In this document: piece by piece, positions 50,001-60,324 of the stretch
How positions within the stretch are numbered: position 1 is the stretch's first letter
How the letters are laid out: each line of letters begins with the position of its first letter
From: Linyphia triangularis
Lineage: Eukaryota > Arthropoda > Arachnida > Araneae > Linyphiidae
Direction of reading: 5' to 3'
DNA: 64,000 nucleotides
NCBI GenBank assembly: GCA_963978545.1
Contig: OZ021721.1
Span: 98,505,918 to 98,569,917, forward strand
Program-made: the position numbers and the translations under genes
The notes under the pieces: generated by a model
The model's database searches: none
Seen by the model: only the letters and a program-made list of their open reading frames with translations
What the model was told of the DNA's origin: nothing

Positions 50001-53000
50001 GGAAACTACTTAAAAGAGTCTTCATGTTGATAGTAGCATAAGCCATTCTCCTTAACTATCATTTGAAGCTACAAAAAATTTATTAGTGACCAGAGCAAAA
50101 ACATACATTTCTTTGCTATCACTAGTTTCTTCAAAAGGTTCATTATTTAACTCTTCATCAAATTTGAAATCAAGCTCGTCTGTTTCCGAAATCTTTGGAT
50201 TCTCTTCTTTTATGTCCTAAAATGGAAACCTTTGTGAGTAAGGAAACAAAATGATTAATAATACATATTTGGAATATAAATGTGAGGAGGATTGAATTAA
50301 CTAATGAATAAACTTCCTATGTAAAATCATTCATATAATTATACTCATAAACCATTAATTTTAATAGTTCATGCAAAAATGTTTAAAAGATAAAACTTGA
50401 GAAAATCTAGCCTTCTCATTTAGAATATTGGTACTTTTTATAAGTAATTAAGACAGTTACTTTGTGATTAAGTGACACTAAAAGATGCGGACATAAAATT
50501 AGTGAATTATTTAACTTTTAATATAAACCTTAAAAAGGTATTAAAAAAATTGAAAACAATTTACAAAATATAAGCATGCAAAAATTCTTCCACATATAAA
50601 TTAAAAAAAATTAACAGAAAGAAAATACTGAAATTTGAAGTACCTTATTCATCATTTGGCTCATTGTGAACCATGCTTGAACAAAAATACTAAGCCTTAT
50701 TTTACACATTACAAACATTACTTTTATTTTCACTTTTAAATATTTTATCTTAAAATAAAAATCTCTCGCAGGAGTACCTACAATACACAACGGCTATGCT
50801 GAACCAAAATAACCAAATTCAAGGGAGGATTCTACCACAAGAAAATGCCAGATTTTAAATTGACACATTAAGTGAATATGCATATTTAAAATGATAAAGG
50901 TTTACACAAAATCAATAGCTAGTTTAACAGAAAAACATACTTTCATAGCTGACGTGGATTTTGTCCTCCACCTTGGTTCTTTTCTATTCCCATTCTTTGA
51001 CATTACTTTAGACAGTGAATCATTAGATTTTGCACTACTTTCTGATGTTGTAGACACATCCCCTACAAGAATGCATGAGCACACAAATACATTTAATCAA
51101 TTAATATTTTTCAAAATACAACAATAAAAAATTAAGTTGACTATCTAGTATATGTAAACTGATGATAGCTTCATTTGTTTTGAAAGACGAGAACCATTTT
51201 TTTTATTTCACAAGATCGTAAGGGTTGGTGTTGCTGTCCGTATTACAAGAATAACTTCTGCCACAAAGTCTGATAAAGTTGTCTGTTGCTGTGAAAGGAT
51301 AGTATTTCTTTGGGGTGACACGAGGATAATATTTTAGTTATTAAAAAATTGCTTTTCTTTGATTTATAAAGTCGATTCATAAGTTACCATTACAAACAAA
51401 ATTACCTTAATTTATTTTTCTATGTTTTATAGCTTTGATTGGATCTAACTGAAAAAAATGCATATTACTATGCAAGTTCACTTTATTTTGCCAATTATCT
51501 CATGACACTTGTTCAGGAAATGGAAACTTCTATTTTTTGAACTATTGCACTTTTTTCTGGTAAAGCCTTTAAAAGTTGATCCGTAATAGTGTTAGATTCC
51601 ATTCTGTGAATCACTCAAAATCGAAATGCAATAGTCAATGCTTGAAAAAGGATTAGCAATTTTCACTCCTTATTATAGTATAAACCTTAAATTGATAACA
51701 AGTTTAAATACTCTGCTTTTGTCTGATTAATAAAATTGTTTGATTTTATGGTTTTACCAGTAATTATCTGCTTTCCAGGAATCAGTGCAGGAACATCATT
51801 ATGAAATTCTGCAGATAAAGCATCATGAATAGGCCACTTTTCTGGTTCAACAGTGGTTCTAATCAAAGGACCTTTTTCAGGACAATCAATCAGTTGTAAT
51901 GTTTCACTGGAACCAATAGCCTGTATAAAAAATTGAATGTGTTAAATAAGTGGAAAGGTATTACTTTTTATTAAATGAATTGGTTTCCCTACATTTTTTA
52001 ATCATGATTTAAAATATAAGGTTAAATTTAAAAATGCATTAAAATGTTTAACTTTAACTTAACCAACTTATACGTTTAACACTATAGGAAAGCTATGAAC
52101 ATTAAAATAAATGTCAATTTTTTTACAAGATTTAATTTTAGAAATTGCATTTGAAACCAAAACTTACAACCCATTCATATGAGAAAGGCAAAGAAACCCC
52201 AAGTATTTCAGAAACCGTTCCTAGAAAAACAAAAGAAATATACTTTGAAATTTTTTGATTTTACCTCAAGAACTTTACTAATATCTTGAGTAAGAGCTTG
52301 CACACGGTGAAAACTTGCTATGAGGGCGATTGGAATGTATCCTTCACTATTCATTCTTCTTCTCATAAAAAAATCTTTTTGAAGGTTATCTTCACTAAAA
52401 TAATATTCTCTGGAAATAAAATAAATTATAATTTACTTCAAGTTTTTTTTTTACTGGTTTGAAGAAAGGTATTAAGTAATATTAAACATTATGGTTTGTT
52501 ATATTAAAAATCTCACTCTCCCAAATTTCAGTTTTCCCAATGCATTGAATTTTGAAGCAACCATTTAGAATAGATTCAAAACAGTTTTGCATAATCATCC
52601 ACTTAACAATTTATTAAGCTGTCAATCTTGACATTTTCCACTCTTAACTTCCAAGGAAAAAAACCAGTAGGTCTCCAACGATTTTCGCAGTGTGAAATTA
52701 TTACTTCTTTCAGATGCTCTATTAAAAAAAAAAAAATCCTTCCCATAAGCATTAAATTTGGAAATAACAGGTTTGTATGTACTCAAGCACTCTTTTAGTC
52801 GTAGCTCTTAAGTGTAGCTCTCAACTTCGATAAATACTGCTTAGGACCATTTCAAAATCAAGACTTCACTGTATAATAAGATTTTAATACGAGAAACCAA
52901 TATTTTAATCTCATTACAAAAAGTCAAAGAATATCTATAAATTTGAATTTTTTTGCATAATTAGAAACAAAGAGAAATTACATTTGCTTCTTAAGAGAAT

Positions 53001-56000
53001 CCTTTAACGCATCTTCACCCATTGTATAACCATTCCAATAGCATGGATAATAAGGAAAATAGGTTACATCTGCAGGAGGTAAGAAACCATTCACTTCTGG
53101 ATAATATTGCTCATCTTGTGAATATGCTAGAAAAATAAAAAAACAATCAAACAGTAGATTTAACAATCTAGTTTCATGTTAAATTTTATGGAAAAAAAAA
53201 AAAAAACAAGAGTAATAGATACTTGTCCTTCACCAGAATCAGTCCACAAACAATTGAAGTACAACACTACATTAACATTTGATTTTAGAAATTAGCACCA
53301 TCTAAACTATTTTCTTTTTTATACATGAATATTAAAATACAAAAAAAAAAATAAAAAAAAAAAAAATTAATTTCTCTACAAGGAAAATACTTGGGCAAAC
53401 AGAATTGTAAAGGTTAATTTAGGAAACAAAGACAAACAGAATTTGTCCAAAGTATTTTCCTTAGTTTAACATGCATACAAAATTATATAAAAACACTTAC
53501 TCATAATTTTAAGTGTATTTTCTTACAGTGTATTACATAAACTTGCACAGAATAAATTAGACAGATTAAGACACCATACGTATTCTTGAAATAAACAATT
53601 GCTTAAACTATGAGATAAATAAAATTGAAATAAAATAAAGGAAAACATGAAAATATTGATTAGCTTTGAATATCAGGTGGGTTGTTTTCAGATTATCTGG
53701 CGCCGTCAGCAACACGAAGGTTATAATGCACCGAAACATTCGTCATTTGACAAGCCAACATACATTTAAAAACACCCATGTCTCACACAGGACTCGAACC
53801 CGCAACCTCGAGGTCTAGAAGCTATTATGCTAACCACTATACCATTTAGTCGGCCTTTGAATATCAGGAGTAAATATACATTGAACCTGAATTACATTAG
53901 GAAGATTTATACCTCTTCTTTTGGACTTCCAATCACCAGTAAAAATCCGTCCTTTTCTGCCCCGCATTCTCTGACCATTGCCTCGTTCTTTTTTATTAGA
54001 TTCTGTAAATAAAAAAGTACCGATACATTTTTAAAGAGAAAATCTCAACTTTATATGACAAATAAAATAGAAGTTTCATTCCGATTCATACTAAAAATTT
54101 CATAACGTTACACACACATTTATCTTATTTTAAAATTAATCATTAAAAAACATGTTTAAAAAGTGTCCTGAAAATGCAAAAGATATAAGTTATGAATCTG
54201 ACGCAAGGGGAAAAACAGTTTAACCTGACAATGGATATCAGCTATCTCTTTATTGCATATATCGTGGGGAAAGGGAAAGGAGGGGGCTTGCATATCTTCA
54301 AAAGACCATGAACAGTACATTTTCAAATATTTATCCTGCATGAGGGTTATTGAATTGCACAATAAGGGTTCATCAATAAAAAAATCTTAAACATAAGGCA
54401 TGAAAATAAACTTTTAAGATCTCCATTCTTAGCACTGCAGCAAAAGCTGAAAAGACCAAATTTACACATCAGCTTTAATCAAGCTCTTTATCGGTGGAAG
54501 CAAAATAAGAAAGCACTTTGATTTGAAAAGCGTCAGAACTTCTGAGATTATCAAATAACTTAAAACTGTATTAAAAGAATTTATGATGGAGCTTTTTAAG
54601 AATAAATAGGCTATAAATTTTAGAAACTTAAACAATCAATTTCAAAATATATTTTTGTTTATTATAGATAAGGTTCTTTTTCCTTATAAAAACCTCATAA
54701 TAATTTAAGTAAAATAGTAATTAATGAAAGTGGTACTTATTTAGTCAAATATATACTTTTAAAGTTCACAAAGCACCTTCTCTAATTCTTGTGAAATTCA
54801 CATTTGCAGACATTTCCGACTTTTTTTAAAACTAAAAAATCCCCCACAAATTGCAATATCCCTGATATCCTGATTCTATTTCCACTCTGAATAAATGGAT
54901 TCCAACTTGATTTAAGACGAATAAAATATAAAATATTTAACTTACCAGATTTCTTTAAATCCTCATTTTTCTTTCTTTCTCCATTGATGAAACCTGCATC
55001 ATCTTTTGGTAAAAAGTTTTTTCCATTGCGAGTAATTTTTCGTTTATCTGTTTTTACTGGTTCTACCTCCAAAGGCACCCATTTTTGCTTAGATCCTAAC
55101 AATAAACAAATAATTTACGAGCCAAAGAAAAATGACTTTAAAGTTACAATATGACAAACCTTAGTTTTTTTTATAATCCAATTATACTTCATGTCTCAGA
55201 TTGAATAAAAAAAACCTTATGTTTCCAGTATGTAATTGGATACAAGAAAGAAAGACGTAAAAAAATGGAAAACTATATCTTTGTTTGCATAAATCTTTGG
55301 GAAAAGCATGGGCATAGGTTAACAAGTATGCATATTCAAAGGAGAGAAGTTCAAATTCCCTTTTTAAGAAGTGGAAATAAAATTAATACTTCAGAGGGAA
55401 TTCAGTAAAATTTGTGTGAATCAGATAACTTTATTGTATTCAGGATGAAAAAAAGAACCAGACAACAAGTTCTTGGAAATATAACACAAATTTTGTGTAC
55501 TTATGTCCTGAAATGAACTAAACTATAAAAAATTTTATTTCGATATATAAATAATAGGGTATTAAAATTTTACAAAACTAATAAATAATTATTCAACTAC
55601 AGGTTGCATATATTTCACAGCAACAAAATAAAATGATACAAATAAGAAATTTCCTGCATTTTATTTCTCAATTTTTTTTGTGTGTTGCAAGATTGAAAAA
55701 ACTTGTGCATAAGAGCAAAAATGATAACTTCCCAAGTAAAAAAATATATGCTGAACCATGGAAAAAACGTTACAAAAAAGTTTGGATAAGAATTTGAGGA
55801 CAACAGTTAACAATAAATTAAACAATAGACTAAACAGCTTCCAGCAATTATATATATATATAAATAAAACTACTTTCACAATTGAAATCTTAATGTGTGT
55901 AGGAGAGGAAAATACTCATTTAGCAAAAAACTTCGTTGTATAGAAGTTTCAGAATAAAATTTAACAAATTGTCATCTTTTCCAACACTTTTTAATCAAAT

Positions 56001-59000
56001 ATTTAATTTGGTAAATAATAGCAACATAATATATACACAATTATAATTGTAATGGTGTATTGACTTTCTCTTTGTGCAATAGCTACACTATACCGAGTCG
56101 AAACTTTGTTGACTCCTAATGGAGGAAACATGGTCTGCAAGATATCAATAGGAAACAAGTACCTCATTCATGACCTAAATAAGAAAAATCTGAAAAACTC
56201 CTTAGCCATTCTACTTGTCACAATCATAGTTGCAGCTATTGCGCTTTGAACTCAGATATAGCATATTGCCAAAAGGCTCAATTCCGTGAACTCTTGGCAC
56301 TTATTCTACCTCTGAGCCATGTTTTTGGCAGAAGAACTATAAAGGTTGTGCTGTTTTGAGGCAAAACAGTAGTTTTGTATGGTAAATATAAACATTAGAA
56401 TGTTCCTTTACTTTAATTATATGAGCTTTACATATTTATAAAATTAAAACTAAATTTTACACCCAAGTAGGAATTGTCCCGTACAAAATATATGGATATT
56501 TACTTTAAGTGAATATCTTCTTGAAAATCAAGCAGTTGTATGTGAATTTAAGTATGTATAAGTATTATGAAATAAATATTGTTCTATAAGAGAATGTTTA
56601 AAAACCTTTTTTCCTTGGATGTAAGGTTGCATTTGATTTGACTGATTCTTGATTCTCTTTTGCAGAGTCATCATCCACAGGAGTATCATTAGGACTCTGT
56701 TCTTTTGAAGATCTTGCAGGAGCCACACTACTAGTACTGTTAGTAGCCTGCTTCTACCAAAATGTAAAAAGTCAAATAAAATTATTAATACTTTACTTTA
56801 CAATGGAAGATTATAGTTGAATCATAAAATAAAATGCACCTCATTCATGTGAACTTCTCCTAATGTTGGCCACTCAGCAAGAGATTTTGGCTCTTCCTAT
56901 AAAAACCAAAATTTCATTCAATGAGAACAACATTTTTGAAAATAAATTGAAACAGCATATTGAGAAGCCTGTGCTAATTAGATGTATGTACTTTTACACT
57001 GTTAAAAAAGTATTAATTTAGATAAAAAGTGCTGGGAATTTCTGAGATTTTTGATTTCCGAAATATTTTGATAACTACTTTATTTACATTAGACCATCAC
57101 TAAACTAATTGAACCTGTTAAAAGTAGTTTGGCATAAATAAAGAAAAAGAATTTTGACCTTAATAATTAGCAATAAGAACACAGCCAACATTTAAACAGA
57201 TTTTTCAACCAATTAATGCCTTGAAAACAACGTAGAATGCTACCGTTTTTTTATAGGGAAACCATTCAAAGCAGCAAAAAAAGAGGAAAACGGTGAGCGC
57301 TAGTCATGTGGTATAAATAAAAAAAAAAAAATGTTGAAAACTTTGAACTTTTTTCAAAAAGTAGGATTTTTTCCTACTGAAAAGAAAAAATACCTGAGCC
57401 TTGGAAAAATATATAAATTCTTAATGATGCACTTTATTTTTACTTAAACTGAAATTTGTAACATTTTGTATGATGAAATATGCTTTAAATTTATTTTATA
57501 ATCAAGTAGCTCAAATGCTGCAACTTCTACGATAATGGCACACCATTATTTGGACATGGTACAGGGGAAAAAATCTTACCTTAAATAAATGTATACATCA
57601 CACAACTTAAAAAAAACCTCTACTTTTAAACAATTATTTATAAATTTATCGACAATGTAAAATTATTTCTCAGGCTAAAATTAACAAAATATAATTTTAC
57701 ATACAATTGTAGTTAAAATTTTAAACAAGGATTATGCTAGTTTGTTGCAATTAGAAAAATACATTGATCAGTACACGAGTATAAATCACAGGCATAGTTA
57801 CGATCATACACATCATACCAATGAAAAATCAGAGGTAGTGATTATTTACTAGCAAATATGGATTCGCAACAGAAACTACCTCTTCTAATGCCACCAATAT
57901 GATGGCATAAATCTCAACAGAGGCTACTACATTAGTGTAACATTTGGAGAAAATGACCATCACACCAACATGTATATCGGCAATAGCGCTCACTATTCTG
58001 GTCAAATTTTTGGCAATAGATTATACTTCAGCATAATACTCGACAAAAATAACATCAATGTAGATATCGTCTACAGTGCCTACCAAAACTCTGCAAGAGT
58101 AGCAGTCATATCAATAGAAGCTTCAGTAAAACAATCCCAGATACAATTATCAGTTGTAGCCATTATAACATTTAAGGACACTGACAGAAAAAGTTATACC
58201 AAGAAGTTTAGGGGAAGTGTCAGAACCTACACAGATTCCTTGGTCAGTCTAGTAAGCAAGTGCATGTACCCAATTTCAGGAAATATTAATCTGCATCCAC
58301 TTTGGAAATGATAAAAATTTGTCAATAAATCGTAAATCCGCTTTTCTTTGAAACTACTATATATACATTATGGGACGATAAGTTTCTCTTTCCCATAGAG
58401 GAAATTATTTTAACCAGGAAATGTAAAGAGTTGGACAAAACAAATATTTTAAGTGAAATATAGATCTTTTAAGAAAAAACAACTTTTTAAAAATAGACCA
58501 GTTGCTGCCTTACATTCGTTTATACAACTGCCAAGTGATGAAAGTTACTATAAAGCGAGTCAAAAGAAAAAAAATACAAGTCTTCTGCAAAAAAACTTTT
58601 TAACATACAACTATTAGTGGGGTGAGGCAACAAAATCGGAGTACTATGCCTGTCGAATCAAATACTGATGGTAGAAGTTTAAAATACATCTTCGAAAAAC
58701 ATACGTTTCAATAAGACACAAGAGTGGTTATCTTGATAGGGAAAGTGACAAACAGGTTGGTTGTATTCAGATTATCTGGCGCCGTCAGCAACACGAGGGC
58801 TATAATGCGCCGAAACATTCGTCATTAGACAAGCCAACATACATTTACAAACACCCATGCCTAACACAGGACTCGAACCCGCAACCTCGCGGTCTAGAAG
58901 CTAGCACGCTAACCACTATACCGTTTGGTCGGCAAGTGACAAACAGGATTACATTACAAGTTATATTAGGTAGCAGCTAGAATTATTTTAATTTATGTAT

Positions 59001-59115
59001 AGGTAAAATCACTTAAAAGGCAATTATAAGAAACATTATATTATATATAAGATTATACTTGAGGGGGCACTGGAGGCACCTGGGAAGCCTCAGCAACAAC
59101 TTCTTGAGCTTGCAT
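34311..59115 (-). CDS. LARP1: La-related protein 1, complete 18-exon coding region
   Basis: Cytoplasmic RNA-binding protein that, in studied animals, binds the cap and first bases of 5'-TOP mRNAs and controls their translation and stability downstream of mTORC1. Joining 18 exons across GT-AG introns gives 2979 nt (992 codons plus stop) with every phase compatible. N-terminal WPTLGEV and the [11 protein letters not shown] segment (about 88-100) match LARP1. The La motif is at about 205-290 ([38 protein letters not shown]). ELDFKFDEE and a conserved [12 protein letters not shown] segment follow. The DM15 region is at about 577-730 ([58 protein letters not shown]), keeping the aromatics that cap binding uses. 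The Ser/Glu-rich tail (731-992) is disordered and has no family match. The start ATG is the first after an in-frame TGA 21 nt upstream. Human LARP1 is of similar size. Confidence 0.96.
35418..36640. repeat. composite repeat with degenerate about 100-bp tandem array
   Basis: Left end CAGGGCTCCCACTCA with repeated GGAGCAG words; right end a similar GGAGCAG/GGCGCAGG zone closing in TTGAGTGGGG, a decayed mirror of the left end, so it may be an hAT-like element. Between them (about 35640-36545) about nine diverged units of roughly 100 bp follow the pattern CTCGGCGAAAATGACCATCA then CACCAACGTAAATATCAGC, AATAGCGCC and TTCTCAACAAT. On the + strand successive units partly read as a peptide repeat, LGEN-x4-TNVNI. 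Located in the last LARP1 intron (38721-35100). Confidence 0.72.
37941..38462. mobile_element. pogo/Tigger-like MITE interrupted by a SINE
   Basis: Left TAGTAGAACCTCGATTAACC and right GGACAGTTAATTGAGGTTCTACTGG-type ends are inverted repeats of the CAGTAGAACCTC class found on pogo/Tigger elements. Without the inserted SINE (38197-38373) and one copy of its duplication it would be about 330 bp. Confidence 0.72.
38197..38373 (-). mobile_element. tRNA-derived SINE, family A, full length
   Basis: Target duplication CCGGTTTTAAAAGG at the left versus CCTGGTTTTAAAAGG at the right. Sense with respect to LARP1, in its last intron, nested in a pogo-like MITE. Confidence 0.92.
38722..38846 (-). CDS. LARP1: LARP1 coding exon 17, end of DM15
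   Basis: 125 nt, phase 1 to 0. [19 protein letters not shown] to RFKTVEDFR closes the DM15 region. Only 98 bp of intron separate it from exon 16. Acceptor ATCTTTAG, donor AGG|GTAAAT. Confidence 0.96.
38945..39054 (-). CDS. LARP1: LARP1 coding exon 16, DM15
   Basis: 110 nt, phase 2 to 1. [20 protein letters not shown] and the following acidic helix, third DM15 repeat with the cap-pocket Tyr context YSYGLEK. Acceptor TTTATCTAG, donor ATG|GTTTGT. Confidence 0.97.
39930..40150. mobile_element. partial MITE, CAGGGTTCCCAC family
   Basis: Matches the right two thirds of the element at 41024-41391 (GCGTARTACAAATAT, AGAATTCCAATACRGTG, ACACACAACATC, TTCAAGGCCTTGAAAACAAG) and ends AAAGTGGGAAC. The left terminus is missing. 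Confidence 0.75.
41024..41391. mobile_element. MITE, CAGGGTTCCCAC family, full length
   Basis: Termini CAGGGTTCCCACTT and GACTGTGGGAACCTTG, flanked by TCTAC on both sides (41019-41023 and 41392-41396). Internal AAGGACCT and TTCAAGGCCTTGAA words are characteristic. CAGGG ends recall hAT derivatives, but the 5-bp duplication is short for hAT. Confidence 0.78.
41582..41726 (-). CDS. LARP1: LARP1 coding exon 15, DM15
   Basis: 145 nt, phase 1 to 2. [20 protein letters not shown] and [20 protein letters not shown], second DM15 repeat. Acceptor TTCTTTCCAG, donor TAG|GTGAGT. Confidence 0.97.
41950..42585. mobile_element. pogo-like fragment plus long foldback
   Basis: CACTAAAATCTCGTTAATGT near 41950 resembles a pogo/Tigger terminus. 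At about 42369-42585 arms of about 90 bp are inverted (AGTAATTTTAATTAGTGAAC ... AAAATCCTGTTTAATGCGAA versus TTCGCATTAAACGGGATTTT ... TTAACTAATTAAAATTACT), separated by about 20 bp. The exact element limits are uncertain. Confidence 0.6.
43079..43218 (-). CDS. LARP1: LARP1 coding exon 14, start of DM15
   Basis: 140 nt, phase 2 to 1. [20 protein letters not shown] leads into [19 protein letters not shown], the first DM15 repeat. Acceptor CTACTTTAG, donor AAAG|GTTCGT. Confidence 0.96.
43949..44638. mobile_element. TTAA-flanked MITE, 690 bp
   Basis: Left GGTACTTGACCACCTTA and right TAAGATGGTCAAGCACC are inverted repeats, with TTAA on both sides (43945-43948 and 44639-44642). A CTATTTTTTAG-like extension occurs in both arms. 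It fills much of the intron between LARP1 exons 13 and 14. No coding capacity. Confidence 0.82.
45044..45153 (-). CDS. LARP1: LARP1 coding exon 13
   Basis: 110 nt, phase 0 to 2. [23 protein letters not shown]: the VGWVMD block precedes DM15 in LARP1. Acceptor ATTTTTTAG, donor AAG|GTATTT. Confidence 0.93.
46314..46487 (-). CDS. LARP1: LARP1 coding exon 12
   Basis: 174 nt, phase 0 to 0. Met/Pro/Tyr-rich linker ending [16 protein letters not shown]. Acceptor TCATTGCAG, donor CAG|GTTTGT. Confidence 0.88.
48353..48551 (-). CDS. LARP1: LARP1 coding exon 11
   Basis: 199 nt, phase 2 to 0. Contains [20 protein letters not shown] and [18 protein letters not shown], both conserved in animal LARP1. Acceptor TATCTTTAG, donor GAT|GTAAGA. 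Confidence 0.95.
48680..49253. mobile_element. TTAA-flanked MITE, 574 bp
   Basis: Left CCCTTTTAGTGCCG and right CGGCACTAAAGGGGGT are inverted repeats, with TTAA on both sides (48676-48679 and 49254-49257). An extra TTAGTGCCGAAGCAC at about 48893 suggests an internal end copy. Intron between LARP1 exons 10 and 11. Confidence 0.85.
49781..49959 (-). mobile_element. tRNA-derived SINE, family A, full length
   Basis: Perfect target duplication ATAAGTACTTATG (49768-49780 and 49960-49972). Sense to LARP1. The A box is altered (ACTAGACAGTTTGG in place of ACTATACCGTTTGG on the + strand). Confidence 0.93.
50107..50216 (-). CDS. LARP1: LARP1 coding exon 10
   Basis: 110 nt, phase 0 to 2. Acidic, with the conserved [11 protein letters not shown] motif. 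Acceptor TCCATTTTAG, donor AAAT|GTATGT. Confidence 0.93.
50941..51062 (-). CDS. LARP1: LARP1 coding exon 9
   Basis: 122 nt, phase 1 to 0. Ser-rich, then a basic patch ([14 protein letters not shown]). Acceptor ATTCTTGTAG, donor AAA|GTATGT. Confidence 0.87.
51758..51920 (-). CDS. LARP1: LARP1 coding exon 8
   Basis: 163 nt, phase 0 to 1. End of the La module: SSETLQLID and the EPEKWPI motif seen after the La motif in LARP1. Acceptor TTTTATACAG, donor CTG|GTAAAA. Confidence 0.93.
52265..52409 (-). CDS. LARP1: LARP1 coding exon 7, La motif
   Basis: 145 nt, phase 2 to 0. Encodes the core La motif: [20 protein letters not shown] followed by [20 protein letters not shown], the diagnostic LARP1 sequence for RNA 3'-end/poly(A) binding. 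Acceptor TTATTTCCAG, donor GAG|GTAAAA. Confidence 0.97.
52982..53126 (-). CDS. LARP1: LARP1 coding exon 6
   Basis: 145 nt, phase 1 to 2. Tyr/Pro-rich ([20 protein letters not shown]), then LKDSLKKQ opening the La motif. Acceptor TTTTTCTAG, donor AAAT|GTAATT. Confidence 0.92.
53678..53854 (-). mobile_element. tRNA-derived SINE, family A, full length
   Basis: Perfect target duplication CTTTGAATATCAGG (53664-53677 and 53855-53868). Sense to LARP1, ending 58 bp from exon 5. More internal substitutions than most copies (for example ATTATGCTAACC, CCATTTAGTCGG). Confidence 0.93.
53913..54002 (-). CDS. LARP1: LARP1 coding exon 5
   Basis: 90 nt, phase 1 to 1. Basic RGG/RG-like stretch ([16 protein letters not shown]). 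Acceptor TTATTTACAG, donor AGAG|GTATAA. A SINE ends 58 bp downstream in the next intron. Confidence 0.88.
54946..55095 (-). CDS. LARP1: LARP1 coding exon 4
   Basis: 150 nt, phase 1 to 1. Begins [20 protein letters not shown], the conserved KKG-x-K-x-KWVPL block of LARP1. Acceptor TTATTGTTAG, donor CTG|GTAAGT. Confidence 0.92.
56606..56753 (-). CDS. LARP1: LARP1 coding exon 3
   Basis: 148 nt, phase 0 to 1. Ser/Asp-rich linker (for example [20 protein letters not shown]) ending HPRKK; acceptor TTTTGGTAG, donor AAAG|GTTTTT. Confidence 0.88.
56840..56896 (-). CDS. LARP1: LARP1 coding exon 2
   Basis: 57 nt, phase 0 to 0; encodes [19 protein letters not shown] with the LARP1 WPTLGE signature. Acceptor TTTTTATAG, donor GAG|GTGCAT. 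Confidence 0.9.
57860..58310. repeat. second copy of the coding-like tandem repeat
   Basis: Same family as the 35.6-36.5 kb array, with the + strand frame still open over about 113 codons: [19 protein letters not shown], then [38 protein letters not shown] and TTTGGAGAAAATGACCATCA mark two successive units about 99 bp apart. It lies in LARP1 intron 1, antisense to LARP1. No start context or splice sites support a gene. Confidence 0.68.
58757..58933 (-). mobile_element. tRNA-derived SINE, family A, full length
   Basis: Perfect target duplication AAGTGACAAACAGG (58743-58756 and 58934-58947) and near-consensus sequence, probably among the younger copies. Located 125 bp downstream of LARP1 exon 1, sense to the gene. 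Confidence 0.94.
59059..59115 (-). CDS. LARP1: LARP1 coding exon 1
   Basis: 57 nt, 19 codons ([19 protein letters not shown]), donor CAA|GTATAA, phase 0. The exon begins at 59142 after TTTTGTCTAG, leaving 27 nt of 5' UTR that include an in-frame TGA. Confidence 0.85.
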
Positions 59116-60324
59116 CTTGAACTGCCAAGAAGCTCACTCTTCCTAGACAAAAGAAATTTTAATGAGTTGACAAAATATTGCTAAGGTAACAATGAAATAT
59201 TATAAGGATAAAGAAGATATCTTTCATTAAGTTTTAACGCAGGCTGAAATAACAGCACAGTTGGCACAAAAAAAAAATTTAAGACATTAAGGTACAACCA
59301 CTTTGATAGTGTTCCGTTTCTGCTATTTATTTTTAAAAATTTGGGAAACAGTTTCTAATCAAACAAGCATAAAAAAATCTGACTTGACTTTTATGAAGCA
59401 TAAAAGTAAACATTTATTTTAGAAATATACTTAAAATTATTGGATTTAAACTTTAGTTGAAGAGACAGAATCTTCCCATGTTTAATACTGCAGAGAGGAT
59501 TGGCTATACTATTCTTAAAACTTTAGAAAATGTATGCCATTCTTGTTTGTTTTAACACTTTGATACTACATTAAGGCTTAACAATTCACTCAAAAACCTA
59601 ATTATAATTCATTTACAAAAAGTAAGTTTCCTTCCTACCACACAAAAAAGTAGTTTCTAAAAAATACATTGTAGTTATTCGTTTAACTCGAACACAAAAA
59701 CGTGCAATTGGATACTTAAAAAATAAGGGCTACTTGCTTTACATGATTGTAAACAAAAAAAAAATAAGTGTGCTAAAACAACTTTCATGTTAAGTTTGGA
59801 AAACAAACATCTGCCATAATTCTAGGAAACAGTTGAATGATCTTTATGATGTAATCATTACAATGACAGGCTAGTATTCGAATATATATATGGTTAAAGA
59901 AAGGTATATATATGGTTCAAAACGACCAAACGCATTGATTGCATTCATGTTCTTAGAATAAAAATACTTGTCCAACTCAAAGTTGAAATGTGTTTCCAAA
60001 GCTTTGATAAGCAGAAATTTACTTGAAAATATAAGTACATCATACTATTTTCGTTAGCACAAAATTTAAACAGTGCAGCTTAAAATTATAGTAACTTCTT
60101 TACATAAAGCATACGGGCAATTGCATGGTTATTCATTCATATGCTGACCAATAATACCAATCACCAATATGCTGGTGTTTCTACATTCCTTTACATTTTC
60201 TGCTCAGAGATGTTAGTAATATATATACATTGTTGCTATATATTGTACAAATAATAAAATTAAACCTCTCTTCACAAGAAAATTAAGTAAAAACTTGTAA
60301 ATAATTATACCAATAAGTACTTAC

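Noticed and set aside
57970..58311. A 113-residue gene
   Set aside because: Lacks start context, splice sites and a stable 3' half, and belongs to the tandem-repeat family; listed as a repeat instead.
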